A stretch of DNA of 64,000 bases from Undaria pinnatifida (GCA_012845835.1 JABAKD010000020.1:11045488-11109487); one strand, 5' to 3'; positions 10,834 to 22,400 are shown, numbered from the stretch's first letter. Program-made: numbers and translations. The notes: a model not told the origin generated them from the letters alone.

Positions 10834-13140
10834 ATAAATGCAGTGCTGCACGGGAAAATACAGTCACGAGAGAGCATGGAGTCCGCAACCAGAAATCCTT
10901 GATCCATTTGCCATCACTTTTTGCAAGGAGGTGACACGTTCGCGAATCGTGAGATTTGTCACCAACTGCAGTGGCATTGAGTTGTGAAAATTCCGTTAAA
11001 AGCTGATGTCACGACTCGTGATAAAATGACATGCTTAACATGACATAGCGCTAATTTCCAAAACGGCCCGAGCGTTTTTCTTTTGGTGTTGTGTAGGGAT
11101 GACCTTAAATATTGTCTCAAAGGGCGGGGGCTGTCACAGGAGCAGAGTATTTGCCCAGCCTGACGCTCCTTGTGAAACCGCTTGGTTTCCGAGCCTCGTA
11201 CGGCAGATGTCAAGATTCGCGGGCAAAAGGTCGTCCCGCTCCGTGAATGGTCACCTCTTTAGATAGACGCATGCTACGGCAGGGGTTCATCGATCCATTT
11301 GTAAGGCCCCTTTCCTCACTTAAACTGAGCTCCACATCTCACCCCAAAAAAACCGACGCTGAGAAAAATCGTACGCTTAGCTCGATGAACAATCTCCCCA
11401 TGGCCTAGGCCTGTAAAGTTTGTTTATTTTTGGAACAGCACCAAAAAAGGGGTTCCACCGATATTGGGTTATAGTAATTCAGTCAAGGAGCCCCGTCAGT
11501 CCTAAATATGTAGAGGCAAAAAACACATGCTACGGTAGAGGTGTGCTATTTTTTCCTTTTTCTGGGACTCCTTCACTTGAGGAGTTTTGCACCTCATACC
11601 ACGCCAAAAACGGAATTTTGAGCAAAACCTAAAAGAGCAACCAACCAATAAACAAGCCCATGGCCTAGGCACACCAAAAAAGGTTTACTGCATTGCTAAA
11701 TACGAATGGCATTCCGTCGATTTTGGATGTATCATAGGAGCCCCACCATTTAGAAAATGTGTTTTTGCCAACAGAGTGCTCTGTACCCATATCGTAGCAC
11801 GCGTCAAAAGCGCTAGCGTTAGGGTAACATGACAACATAGCACGCATCCGCAACGCTGCTCGCCCACATATGCAGCCAAAATCTCCAGCAAAGGTCCAGT
11901 TCACGGCAGGAGAAGACCGCACTCCGATGTTGCCGGTACAATAATCAGAGGCCTGTTTTCTCGCATTACGACACCGAGAAAAACTCTCTGCTACCTACGG
12001 CCAGGACCAGATTTCTTCACCTTTCCTATCTTGGGCATGCTCCACTGCAGTCCTCCCGTGTCCTTCGTTGCGAGCAGCCAGAGCGGGTACATCTGGTCGA
12101 AACCCACAAGCGTCCCCTTCGACACGCGAAAAGAAACACACAGCATTGGGAGATGATTGTTCCGTTCACGCCCGTGCCCTTTATGCAGAGAGTTCAGTCG
12201 CTTGCACTCGCGACCGGAGATAGGGTAGGGGTAGCACTTCTTGGGTCAAAATGGTTCTGACTTAAAGGGGCTCCCCAACTGAGGAAACAACGAATCTCGT
12301 TCGAAGCATGTCTTTTTTGCACGTACATTCGATAGATATCTAGGTCATGGCATCGTTCGTCGGGTCGTGCGCGTACGTTTTCTCACGAGGTCAGCTAGGC
12401 ACCCACGTGTTCCGCCATGAAAGGCGTACCACCTCGCTGGAGATGAGGTCGTCGTCGCACGCGCGGCTGAACGATCGCCACGAAAAAACGTACGATCGCG
12501 GAGTTTTTGCGCTTGCATTCCACCACCACCAGTACGGTCATGCGGCATGGGTTAGTTGAAAGGTTGCCACCCCGACAAAAGTGATATTAATTCTTGGGGG
12601 AAACGCGGCTCCTCTGGAGGTTTGATTGCCAACGGAATGATTTTTCAAATCGCCGCAGCAGCATGTGTTCGGCCCGGATCAGTAGAAGAAACGTCGCTGG
12701 ACCAGCCCAGAGAGTGCACCACAACGTACGCAGCGACTAACTACGATTCCACCGAGGTCTTAAAGTGCATAGTCATGGGGCTTGCGCTCAGCTGGACTGC
12801 TTAGAAATTAAGCGAAGTCCGCTTGGCCATTAAGTACAGCATTGCCGAAAGCCACACCTCCAACCTTACACCGCTCGGCGCACAGTAGAACATGTATTTA
12901 CCATACAGGCGAAGCTACACTTGCGTCGAACGACAACCCTCCCCGACGCGTGCTACATTAAGGGTAGGTAGGACTTCAGCCACCCCACGGTAGGAGTGGC
13001 ACATTTTGGGCCAAACATTTCTCATAATGTTACGGTTGAGCTCCTCAAGTAAGTGTGGACCTCTCGGTTAGTTTGACAATTCAAGTAAAATTTGTTCCAG
13101 GACCTAGCGGATAGATTTGTTGGTCGAGTTGCGTGCATGG
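10834..13140. other. MFS intron sequence without recognisable genes
   Basis: This belongs to the 4.4-kb intron region between the loop/TM7 exon and the TM8 exon. Scattered fragments of the AGCCCCGTCATTCAG / GTAGCACGCGGT repeat family occur near 11,430-11,830. The missing TM7 portion may hide here. No complete gene is supported. Confidence 0.5.
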
Positions 13141-13149
13141 ACGCCTTCC

Positions 13150-13245
13150 AAGTCACCTTTCGGGTGAGAGATATCAAGCTCCTCATGTCAGGAGTTCAGA
13201 AAAATGCTAGAATCTGCGGCACCCCTAGCGTGAGGTGACTCGGTA
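13150..13245 (-). repeat. Interspersed repeat family 1 (hairpin-bearing), copy 1
   Basis: On the minus strand this reads CTCACGCTAGGGGTGCCGCA, then GATTCTAGCATTTTTCTGA and GAGGAGCTTGATATCTC. Related copies are at 22,248, 54,708, 62,345 and 62,667. The core in intact copies is a hairpin, GAGCTCCTAACATGAGGAGC. Confidence 0.7.
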
Positions 13246-13539
13246 CCACTTTTAATTTTTTTACCCAAACAAAAAGTGCCTGACGGGGTCCTTAACCAAT
13301 GACTACACTACCCCAAAATTCGCCGGAACGACACATGCTACACGATAACTAGAGGTGGGCCAACTTTTTTTTTGAGGCTCTTCACTCTTGGGGAGCTCTG
13401 TACTCACGATCATCACTATCAGCAGTACTAGTACTTGACACACAAAACCATTCTTGAGTAGACTAAAAAGCGCAACTCGATTATTAATATCCAACCACCG
13501 GCCGACGTATGATATACACAAAAATCACAACAATGCAAA

Positions 13540-14360
13540 AACAAGAATGGCACACCCCGATCATTGTGGGTTAAGGATCCAGAAGCCCCGTCATTCAGAA
13601 AAAAAAAGAAAAAAAAACGCCAAAAAGCGCTACCTTTTATCGTAGCACGCGGTGAACACCAAGTGAACACCACTTGGGTTTCACAGTAGTGGCGTAAAAG
13701 CGCACCTCGATTAACAGCCCATGGCCTAGGTATGCACAAAAAAAATCACCATATATGCGAAAACAAGAATACCACCCCCCGATGATTTTGGGTTAGGATT
13801 TTGGGTTTCGGGTTGAGGAGCCCCGTCATTCAGATACAAAAACGCCAAAAAGTGTCCCCTTCATCGTCGCAGCACGCGGTCAACACCACTTGGGTTGTCA
13901 ACACCACTTGGGTTGTCAACACCACTTGGGTTGTGTCAACACCACTTGGGTTGTGTCAACACCACTTGGTTTGTCAACACCACTTGGGTTGTGCCAACAC
14001 CACTTGGGTTGTCAACACCACTTGGGTTGTCAAAACCACTTGGGTTGTCAACACCACTTGGGATGTCAACACCACTTGGGATGTCAACACCACTTGGGTT
14101 TCACAGTAGTAGTGCAAAAAAAGCAACTCGACTAAAAACACATGGTGTGCGCACACCCCGATGATTTTGGGTTATAACCCCTTTAGGGCCCCAAGATATC
14201 CCCCTATACTAATTTCAAGTAACTTGTCTCCAAAAACGGGTTTCCAGCGCTAAAGGCGTTCAGGAACCCCCGTCATTCAGAAATCAAAACGTCAAAAAGC
14301 GCTACCTTTATCGTAGCACGCGGTCAACACCACTTGGGTTTCGCAGTGCTAGTGTACCTA
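13540..14360. repeat. Satellite-like cluster (GTAGCACGCGGT family) with an 18-bp minisatellite
   Basis: Three long units share AGCCCCGTCATTCAG, AACGCCAAAAAG, ATCGTAGCACGCGGT and CACTTGGGTTTCACAGTAGT. Between 13,880 and 14,100 a short segment, GTCAACACCACTTGGGTT, is amplified about 13-fold with variants. Long overlapping frames in all three plus frames are products of the repeat. A further unit lies near 18,955-19,085. Confidence 0.9.
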
Positions 14361-14475
14361 TAGGTAGGTGGGACTGTTCACCAGGGAGTGCGCTTTCAGT
14401 TCTCTCAAAAAGAGCTCCTAGGTGAGGAAGGAGTGCGCGATCGAAGTATAACACGCAGTTTTTCATTTTTTCATT

Positions 14476-14506
<31 letters not shown>

Positions 14507-14520
14507 CGACAACGACAACA
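14476..14520. repeat. (CAA)n microsatellite
   Basis: A run of CAA triplets decays into CGA-CAA at its right end. It lies in an MFS intron. Confidence 0.9.
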
Positions 14521-14950
14521 ATAATAATGATAATTAGTGCACCCCCATCGCCGTGTTTTTTCATCATTCTGTGTCACTTTCATCATTTTATTTCCCATAA
14601 TTCACTGAGATAATGTGAATCCACGTTTGACACATAGAGGTTGGCTGCACGCGCTTCACCACAGCACTGCTGTTCTAATGATGGCGCTGTTCAGAGTCCA
14701 TAAACCACCGGAGTCACATGCCCTCGGCGTCAGCTGATCGGTTGACGTCTTAACCAAGAACAAGACGTTACTACTGGTGAATGGAACGCAAGCTGCCAGA
14801 CATTTCCGTAGTTTTCTCCCGCCCATCCACCCCTTTATCATATTGTTGAGTGAGACAACCGAGAGCAGCTCAACTGAGGAAGCCTCAGAAAATAAATGGT
14901 ACACCCCTACTGTACTGTTAGTAGCATGCCCCCCCCCCGCGCATCCTCAC

Positions 14951-15404
14951 CGCAATCAAGCACTGCAACACCAATATCCACCGCACTCGCGAGGATGTCA
15001 GCAACCCGCCCGGCCCGAACCATAGGGTGCTGCTCTCCGGAGAACTCCCAAGCAGGTCCCACTTCGACTTTGGCGGCTCACTGTTGTCGCCCCCGTCCCG
15101 AACAAGGACGCCGTATCCGCGCTTGCGTGTTACACGGCATGGCGGTTCGCCTTCTTCGTTGATTAGGTATTTGAATTCGATGCCGCAGCCGCTGTTAATC
15201 GTCTTTGCTTTTGCCGTGGAAGACGCTGCTGTTCTCGAGAGAAGCTTGCAGTCATCGGAGGGGTCGTCTTGCTCAGGAAGATGGAGGGAACTGAGCTGCG
15301 GTGCTGCTGTCCCAGCAGTGTTTACCCGGGCGGCAAGAGAGTTGTTGAAGCGTGTACCGTCGTCTTCATCGCCGCCATCTTCGGCGGCAAAAGCGGACGA
15401 GTCG
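14951..15404 (-). CDS. MFS transporter, exon for the large cytoplasmic loop and start of TM7
   Basis: The acceptor (TTGGTACTGCAG at 15,405) and donor (GTGAGG at 14,950) bound a 454-bp exon. It encodes an acidic, serine-rich hydrophilic region (including AAEDGGDEDDG and a basic VTRKRGYG segment), then LLTSSRVRWILVLQCLIA. The ending corresponds to the entry of TM7 in ZIFL-like MFS proteins, and the hydrophilic part is the central loop between the two six-helix halves. The loop is longer than in plant ZIFL proteins. The phase at the previous exon border could not be matched cleanly, so the donor of that exon, or an extra exon, remains unresolved. Opposite-strand frames at 15,027-15,563 are shadows. 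Confidence 0.68.
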
Positions 15405-15409
15405 CTGCA

Positions 15410-16428
15410 GTACCAACACACAAAAGACGACAACGCGCATCGGGTTGTTGGAAAGAGGACGGGAGATAGGCGGGAGGAGGGCGAAGAGGGGGTTGACAGG
15501 GGACGAAAGAAGGAAAGTATATCGCATGGGTCCTCCATTTTGAAGCATTTATCACAGCCGTAGTTGAGGGACGAAATAATAAGTAACACTAAGTCGCATG
15601 GGTCGTCCATTGTGCAGCATTGCTCCTAGCAGTAGTTGATCAATGATTTAGTAATTCGCGCGTACTCCAGGCAGTGTTTGTCCGCTCTTCCTAACTACCA
15701 GGAGGTAAGTATGATTAGCAGCAGCACAAGTGTTAGAAAACATGACAACAGACATAATAGCAGTATCAGCGGTATCGTCTGCAGCTGCAACAGGACCAGC
15801 AACTAGCACCGCGATCGGCCAGCATCCTTAATACGTTCAAGCGAGCCAAAGTTACGCTTGCATACAGAGTTGGCCCAATGGAATCATCTAAACACGGACC
15901 GAAAAATATAGTGGTTCGCTACCGAGGCCAAGCGAGTAAATAGACTTCCGGAATCACCTCTGAACAACTGCGGAAACTCTATTCATACACGATCCTCACC
16001 AGAAGAAAAGAAGAAAAAAAACTTACTCTGTATTCGTAGCGTATCTGAGCTCCCTCCCCCATGCCGTCTCTCCCCCGTATGAAAATTATTGAATTAATGT
16101 CCTGAACTAGAATAACTTACTTGAAGTTAGTCAATCACGCCCACACTATTAATAATACGTATACCAGTATTTATCTGGTATATACATTTACCAGCATTAG
16201 TATACGATCGTCCACAGCGGCTGAGAGCGCAGGACACAAACTGGATGTTACAGATCTCGGCGCAAGCCCGCTCGCTTGCTTGTTTGTTTATGTATCCTCT
16301 GCCGGATGGGTGAACACGCAGCTGAACACTTATACATCAAGGATGAAATAGCCCAAACTTAGTGACCACCTCACGGCTGAAAATAAACTGATATTTCCAC
16401 CCATCGACATCCAGCACAGCTATTGATA
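15410..16428. other. Intron sequence, nothing recognised
   Basis: A 40-bp near-repeat (GTCGCATGGGTCGTCCAT and CGCATGGGTCCTCCATTT) occurs around 15,525-15,610. No coding signal is present. Confidence 0.45.
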
Positions 16429-16790
16429 GTGTCCGTGCCGATGCCTCCTAGAAAGACGTGCTCTGCGGTTACAAACTACGAGACAGAGATACACATTGCA
16501 AGTAAAGCACGGTGATTTGGCCATTCCATGCCAACCGCAACAAACACGCGGGCAACAAAAATATGCAGGCCAGCACACCAAACTAATTACAGCAAAAAAA
16601 GGAGGAAAAGGAGGAAAAGCAACGAAAATAAAGCAATCTTTAAGGAGGAAAAACAAAAAGGGGAAACAGTTGGAAACAAAGAGGGGGCCACTGCGGCAGG
16701 AGAAAAAAGATAAACACAACCGACATCCAGCAACCATTAGCAACATAGCAGACGATGCCATCCAACCAACGTCGGGGGCAGCAACCATAT
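16429..16790 (+). repeat. Interspersed repeat family 2, copy 1
   Basis: The segment contains CAAACTACGAGACAGAGATA, CCATGCCAACCGCAACAAAC, an A/G-rich middle and AGCAACATAGCAGACGATGC near its end. A copy in the opposite orientation is at 26,230-26,625 and a shorter one at 20,565-20,760. Presence at unrelated intron sites implies a mobile, non-coding element. No target duplication was identified. Confidence 0.75.
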
Positions 16791-18000
16791 TGGGTTTCGA
16801 GTGGCCCTACTATCGTCTCCCTCCAACATCGAAAGAAACTAATTATACCGTACCGCATCGTCTCCCTCTAACATCGGAAATAATTAATTATACCACAGCG
16901 ACCACATGGAGAACACAAACACTTGGAGTTATAGCAAGAAAATTTTAGGAGTTGGTAACGGGTTAATATCTCTACCGCAGGTGGTGTCACATCGTTATAT
17001 CATTCTTTCCATCCGACACAGTGTGGGGGGATAGGTCGCATTGATGAGTAGGAGCTTAATGCACGCGTTATGCTGGTGGGCGATGGTGGGGGCGGCGAGG
17101 AAGGGGGGGGGTGTTAATTGAAACTTGACCATATAAATGAAAAATACCTCAGCAGTATATTCATTAATAGATACCAGCTACTGAGTCACGACATTAATTA
17201 GTTTCCACCTTCGAGGCACACGATCGAGAACCAGAAAACGAGCCAAGGAAGAAAAAACGTACCTGGTACGTAATAAGTCACTATTAATAGTAATACGTAG
17301 ACTCGCCAGCAGGGGTACATAATCCATACAAAATCAAGACATGAATTGGCTGCCCCCTTCGAGGGGCACTAAACAACTAATTTGCTATAAAACCAACAAC
17401 TTTTTTTTCAATCATCCCTATACGTTGTCTTTCCAGATATGGTATTTTTAACTATTTTCGAATTTAGAGGGAAACGATACATACTTATTATATCGCCTTC
17501 CTCGCATGTTAAATAAAATCCACCCATGTCTTGAAAATTAGCCATCTTTTTTTGGTTTTCCCTTGGTTTTTGTCCTACATTTAGGCAATGTTCATGAGTT
17601 ATTCGAGGCTGTGTTGCCTGCATGCACATTGTCAGATGGCCGAAAAAATAAAAGTGAATAAATCAGGAGGTCTTAGCCAGGGGAGCACAAAAGAAAAAGA
17701 AAACGGAGGCACACCAGGCCCTACCTAGAAGGGTCGAAACGGAAAAAAAAAAAAAATCGAAGGGTTGTGATTTATGTGCGAATCGAAAAATGACTTTTTA
17801 TGTACAATGTTTTTTTTTGCTTGGTTTTAGTAACCCCTCCATGCTGGGCTCTTACAAAAAATAGTGTGGGAAAGACTTTTTTTTTCTTCTTGGTACTCCC
17901 CTGTGTTAATTACACTATGTTGGGCAAGGCTTCAATTCTTGTGTGAAGCAGGGTGTGCCCACATGGACGCTCATTCCACTTACCCGGTGGACGCACGCTT
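16791..18000. other. Intron sequence, nothing recognised
   Basis: Mostly AT-rich DNA with homopolymer runs (for example A13 near 17,740). No gene or named repeat is recognised. Confidence 0.45.
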
Positions 18001-18016
18001 GCCACGTGTCACACAT

Positions 18017-18112
18017 CTTGAGTCCAGCGTTTCCGGTAGGTGATACATGACGAAGGGAAGAAAGGTGAAAGCTAGAAACGCGACCGCCAGATTGGGCAGC
18101 AAGAAGGGATAC
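18017..18112 (-). CDS. MFS transporter, exon for TM6
   Basis: The acceptor (CCGTGCGCAG) gives an exon beginning G-TAT-CCC. Joined to the upstream exon ending CC-AG this reads VFARYPFLLPN, then a hydrophobic TM6 and the loop-entry signature LPETLDS. The F-x-R-Y-P-x-x-L-P and L-P-E-T-L motifs are characteristic of the ZIFL/TetA-like MFS branch. The 3' border is uncertain: the frame stays open past 18,017 and no canonical GT donor fits the phase of the next recognised exon. A (GGTCG)n array lies only about 100 bp upstream of the acceptor. Confidence 0.72.
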
Positions 18113-18197
18113 CTGCGCACGGACGACAAGAACGGGAGAGAACCACGACAGCAGACGCGGTGAAGGAGGTTCGTCTGACCAGCAACGACAGAAAATC

Positions 18198-18455
18198 CAG
18201 GGCGTTCACGGGTTGGGTCGGGTCGGGTCGGGTCGGGTCGGGTCGGGTCGGGTCGGGTCGGGTCGGGTCGGGTCGGGTCGGGTCGGGTCGGGTCACGGCA
18301 ACCCGTCCCGACTCGTGATATTTGAAAAACCTCCTGATTCAACCCGACCCGTCCTGTGAGACTTCAAAACACGTTCCGACCCGACCGGATTCGACCCGCG
18401 AGATTTTGAAAACCTCCTTACCCGACCCGCATGACGTCGGGTCGTGACCCGTATA
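18198..18455. mobile_element. CAGGG MITE with (GGTCG)n core, copy 1
   Basis: The left end reads CAGGGCGTTCACGGG, followed by about 16 perfect GGTCG units (18,213-18,292), then diverged segments with CCCGCGAGATTTTGAAAACC and GTCGTGACCCGTATAA. The layout matches the other family copies described at 26,882. The right terminus is eroded. Confidence 0.7.
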
Positions 18456-18954
18456 AAGCAAAAAAAAAGTCACGTACTGTTAATACGACACCTGGTATCA
18501 CCTCAGAGATCAACTAAATGTAGCTAACATTTTTCGATCAGAGAGGAACACTTTGAGGATGCGAAGGCCTCTTGACATTGGCCAGGGTTGGGCGGCAGGG
18601 ATAGACACCCGTGGACATATTTAAAGAACGGGGGCAACACCACTCCACGGTATAGGTTTGGACACCATGTTATTTCTGAGGCTCCTGACTTGAGGAAGAT
18701 CTGAGGAAGCTTTTTGCCTACTGAGGCAAAAACTGGTCTTGAGTAAACTGAGAGTGCAACTCAATGCATTTGAGTTAGACTGACACACGACGTGTATGAC
18801 AATACAGTCAAGTGTGGCGAGCTCAAGCTTTATTTTGCCCCATCCGCCGGAGGATTTACATTGAAAAAAAAAAAAAATCCATGAAGAAACCCGTGGCCTA
18901 TTAATAGGCATACAACAAAGGGAACATTGCAAAAGCAACAAAAATGACATATTC

Positions 18955-19085
18955 CGACCATGTTGGGCTAAGGAACCCTGTTATTCAGCCAAAAAAAAAA
19001 AAAAAAAAAAAAAGTGCTACCTCTCTATATTGCAGGCGTCCAAGGAAAAGCACGCGGTGGTGCTAACTCATTCACCACTTCAAAA
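18955..19085. repeat. GTAGCACGCGGT family, outlying unit
   Basis: Contains AACCCTGTTATTCAG, an A23 run, AGTGCTACCTC and AGCACGCGGTGGTGC, matching the cluster at 13.5-14.4 kb. Confidence 0.6.
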
Positions 19086-19499
19086 ACTATCCCCCACTAA
19101 CTTCAAATAGTTCGTCGCCAAACAGGTGCGTGCAAATTTCTACAAGAGGTTCCCCGCTGTCGTCGCCGCACACCGCACAGATAATGACTATGCGAGCTTG
19201 CGTTTGCGCGAAGGCGGTCGTTTAAACCACGGAGAAAAGAAGTCGTTATGCGAAGTTGGGCGAGAGGGGCATCTCACCCAAGGGTCAGTTTGGTCTCTCA
19301 AGGAGCGCACCCCACATTTCAACCCCGCTATAATCTGAATCTGAACATTTATAGCCTCCTTGGGAATTCAGAGGTAAAACATGCCGATATGGTGGTGTGA
19401 CGATCACAGAATCGGCGACACGAATCAGCCCAGGCTAAAATAAAGGGTAGAACGTGCGCCCGAAGCACAACACGAGCACATTTTTAGTTATTTTCTTTT

Positions 19500-19742
19500 T
19501 ACTAAACACTTTTACTTTCCAGCTCAACCCCACTAGTGTTCACCCTCCGCGACTTTTTGTACAAGCCGTGGTGGTCACAGGTGCCTTATTCCCTTCTCCC
19601 CCCTCCTCGGTGCGTGCCTATCATCCTAATCCGCATAGGGTTCAGCATTACCCAACTTTTCGGGTTTTATGCTCTTCGACTTTTCACCGAGTTTGTAATA
19701 CGACACGCGAACCGCATGTTGTAATGCTACACGCTCTTCCCG
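19500..19742 (-). repeat. tRNA-derived SINE, diverged 3' part
   Basis: On the minus strand this shares the conserved SINE body: GAACCCTATGCG-like, GGGAGAAGGGA-like, ACCTGTGACCACCACGGCTT and GAGCTGGAAAGTAAAAG. The tRNA-like head is absent or unrecognisable. It lies in an MFS intron. Confidence 0.6.
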
Positions 19743-20289
19743 GATGGTGGACAAGATACTGCACCACTTCTCGTGTTCATTGTCAACGTAAATGGGCCTC
19801 AAAAGAGCTATAGAGGTTCGCCTGACGAGCAACGACAACATTAGAGCCTTGTACTACCTGGTTATCACTTCGGAGTCCCCGTGTGGCTAGTATTTCCGAT
19901 CAAAGTGGTACAGTTCACCGACGCGAATACCTTCTACCATTGGCGGGCTACACGCAACGTCGACCATTGCAGAGGAAATAGCCGGGCACATTAGCTTTAG
20001 GATAAAGACTGAACAAAAAATGTCAAAGAAACGTCGGAAAGCCTTGGTAGGGAAAATGAGCACCTCTTCTACCAACCGCCTTCAGAGTTGCACCTACGTT
20101 TGAGGCGACAAACCTCTTTTGGAAAGTAGGGTAGGATAACTTTGCCTGCAGATCACCAAAAACACGTTGTGCCAAGCATAGAGAGCTGCAGCCGTATGTG
20201 TGAAACATATGCATAGGATTGTTGCATACCAGGGCAAGTTCGAGTTCCACGAGCGGACACCAACCTCCGCATTGACACTTTCTACGGTG

Positions 20290-20477
20290 CAGTGGGGGAC
20301 CCCCAATAGTGCCGGTTTAATGGTGCCACTGTCCTATATGGTGCCGGTGAAATCGCTTGGCACGACTGGAACTGTCGATATCGAAAGCCAAATAACCCTA
20401 TTCCCAATAGTGCCGGTACTGAATAGTGCCGGCATCTTGGGCCGTTGCATACCGGCCTTATTGGGAGTCCCCCACTG
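20290..20477. mobile_element. MITE with CAGTGGGGGAC terminal inverted repeats
   Basis: The left end CAGTGGGGGACCCCCAATA and the reverse complement of the right end CAGTGGGGGACTCCCAATA match at 18 of 19 positions. The interior is rich in AATAGTGCCGG. No clear 8-bp target duplication was found, although the CAGTG termini fit the hAT style. Related internal sequence occurs near 57,070-57,240 and 54,520-54,600. Confidence 0.75.
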
Positions 20478-20564
20478 TGTGTCCATATGTACGTAAGGTG
20501 TGTGTTCTTCACATCAAACTGACATGTCCATGTCCGCCCACTGACATGCAGCATATAACCAGTA

Positions 20565-20760
20565 TCCGTGCCAATGTCTCCAAGAGAGACGAGCTCTGAC
20601 GTGCCGCCATGCAGTGGTCACAAACTACGAGACAGAGATACACATTGCAAATACAGCGAGATGATTCGGCCATGCAATCAATGCCAACCGCAACGAACAC
20701 AAGAGGAAAAAATATGCAAGCCACCACACAAGACTGTTTGCAACAACTAATAGAAAAGAA
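20565..20760 (+). repeat. Interspersed repeat family 2, copy 2 (short)
   Basis: Shares CACAAACTACGAGACAGAGA and ATGCCAACCGCAACGAACAC with the copy at 16,429 but is truncated after the A-rich middle. Confidence 0.7.
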
Positions 20761-20873
20761 GAAAAAAAAAACGGAAGCAAACTACGCTACGCTACGTTAC
20801 GACGACGACAAAACGCGGCACTGCACTTTAAAAAGTAGCACAGAATTGGCCGTGTGCCGTTGGCAAGTATCAC

Positions 20874-20979
20874 CTGGCAAACACGCCTGTTGACGAAAAA
20901 GTGGAGGGGTAGAGCACAGCTGGCTGTGCAAGGAGGCCTCCCATCACCGGGCCGATGATGGTTCCGATGGCCCTAGACC
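20874..20979 (-). CDS. MFS transporter, exon for TM5
   Basis: A 106-bp exon between an acceptor (TTATGTCCAG) and donor (GTGATAC). Joined in phase 1 to the upstream exon it reads LPGSRAIGTIIGPVMGGLLA, then QPAVLYPSTFSSTGVFA. The S-R-A-I-G-x-x-I-G-P-x-x-G-G-x-L-A-Q-P-A pattern is the MFS antiporter signature (motif C like) of TM5 in ZIFL-type transporters. It joins the next exon to restore FARYPFLLP. This is one of the clearest exons in the window. Confidence 0.85.
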
Positions 20980-21139
20980 CTGGACATAAACACGCGAACA
21001 CAAAACAGAAAATGGTCAGCAACCGCAGCCGCGATAAGTCTACTGACGAAGACGAACACTTATTCGGGTACAGCACAGCTGGCTGCGAAAGGAAATCTTC
21101 TATTACTAAGACATTTTCACAGGTCTGTTGCTTCTAGCA

Positions 21140-21416
21140 GGTCGGGTGGGATTAGGATAACCCGACCCGAGTCATGGTATTTGAAAAACTCTTGACGAGA
21201 GCCGAGCCGAGCCGAGCCGAGCCGAGCCGAGCCGAGCCGAGCCGAGCCGAGCCGAGCCGAGCCGAGCCGAGCCGAGCCGAGCCGAGTCGAGCCGAGCCGA
21301 GCCGAGCCGAGCCGACCGGACCGGACCCGACCCGACTCGACCCGGCTCGACCCGCGAGAGTTTGAAAACCCCCTGACCCGACCAGCGTATCGGGTCATGG
21401 CCCGTGAAAACCCCTG
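21140..21416. mobile_element. CAGGG MITE copy with a (GAGCC)n variant array
   Basis: The right end GGCCCGTGAAAACCCCTG matches the family terminus and is followed by ATACTACT as a possible target duplication. The interior carries about 23 GAGCC units (roughly 21,199-21,314) instead of the usual GACCC, and flanking CGCGAGAGTTTGAAAACC. The left terminus is not clear. It sits in the MFS intron between the TM3-4 and TM5 exons. Confidence 0.68.
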
Positions 21417-21755
21417 ATACTACTTGACCAATGATGCTTCCGATATCTCTAGACCCAGCACAAAAACACGCCGAAATGAAACAACAGAAGAACGGTCAGC
21501 GACCGCAACAGCGACTTGTCCCATGGAAACTAAGCAATAAAATGCGCGTCTAAAATTCGTGAAACATTGGGGCCACCGCACAACACAAGCGCAACGTTTC
21601 CTCGAATGTTTCCCTCTTCATGCGGATGGAGTATATAGGCAATATAATATGACTGCTGCATGATACCGTCAAATTGGCTTCTCACCAGCAAGGAATGGAG
21701 TATATGGGTAATAATATGAGTGCTGCACGATTCCGTAAAAAAAATGGCCTCTCAC

Positions 21756-21859
21756 CGGGAAGGAATGCCATACCAATGACCGCATGTTCTGGGCCCAAGA
21801 GCTCGACGGCCACAACCCTCCCCATGGGTATTACATTGTTAGCGAGCCCAAATAGAAAC
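21756..21859 (-). CDS. MFS transporter, exon for TM4
   Basis: A 104-bp exon between an acceptor (TGTATCGCAG) and a strong donor (GTGAGAGG). With the preceding exon it reads AMLSRFLFGLANNVIPMGRV, then VAVELLGPEHAVIGMAFLPG. R-F-L-x-G-x-x-N-x-x-x-P followed by E-x-x-x-P-E is the MFS motif B region (TM4), in which the arginine is implicated in proton coupling in MFS antiporters. Phases match both neighbours (2 in, 1 out). Confidence 0.85.
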
Positions 21860-21934
21860 CTGCGATACATGGCCCAAGAAGATGGGGTAGTAAGCGGAGA
21901 TGGGGGAGAGGGTCACCTTTGAGCTCTACAAGCT

Positions 21935-22140
21935 GACAGGGATACTGCTAACAATAACACAACGCCGAGCTTGAGCTACTTGTAATACAACGCAGAAAGC
22001 GCGAACGCGTGAGTTAGCAGAAATCGATGAAAATCGACGAGCAGCGGAAATGCTGAACTCTCTGCGCGATAAAAATGAAGGCGCGTGCCGGGGGGGTGAA
22101 GGGACGACACCTGTGACCACGGCTTTTGCAAAATGTGGAA
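21935..22140 (+). repeat. tRNA-derived SINE, head-eroded copy
   Basis: Contains AGAAAGCGCGAACGCGTGAG, AAATCGACGAGCAGCGG, GAACTCTCTGCGCGATAAAA and ACACCTGTGACCACGGCTT in SINE order. The tRNA-like promoter part is badly eroded. Confidence 0.65.
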
Positions 22141-22247
22141 AAAATATATAATGCGATACTCACAAAAACGAATGCAGGACGATACAGGTTGGGCGACGCG
22201 ATCCCTGCCTTGCCTGCTGATCAAACCAAAGCTGAATTGTGGATTCA

Positions 22248-22400
22248 TCCCACGCTAGGGGTGTAGCAGATTCTAAGAATTTTCTGAGAGGGGTGCAGCA
22301 GATTCCAAGAATTTTCTGAGCTCCTAACATGAGGATCAGCTCAATATCTCACCATCACCATCACCATCATCACCCGAGACACGACGTCGAAGACATTCGT
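22248..22400 (+). repeat. Interspersed repeat family 1, copy 2
   Basis: Reads CCCACGCTAGGGGTGTAGCA, GATTCTAAGAATTTTCTGAG, then CTCACCATCACCATCACCAT. The stretch GGGGTGCAGCAGATTCCAAG repeats the start once more, so the head is tandemly duplicated here. Confidence 0.75.

Noticed and set aside
12570-12660. Minus-strand IIPLAIKPPEEPRFPQELIS as the missing TM7-TM8 linker exon of the MFS gene
   Set aside because: It resembles the expected F-P-L-W-A region loosely, but no acceptor or donor fits and a stop lies just upstream, so it is not annotated.
13874-14100. CRISPR-like array
   Set aside because: Units are directly adjacent with no unique spacers, and the genomic context is eukaryotic.
13801-14164. 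Overlapping repeat-protein frames (TPLGLS / NTTWVV units)
   Set aside because: All three frames and the opposite strand are open across an 18-bp minisatellite, so no frame is favoured.
15027-15563. 178-codon plus-strand frame
   Set aside because: Shadow of the minus-strand MFS loop exon, which has splice borders and continuity with neighbouring exons.
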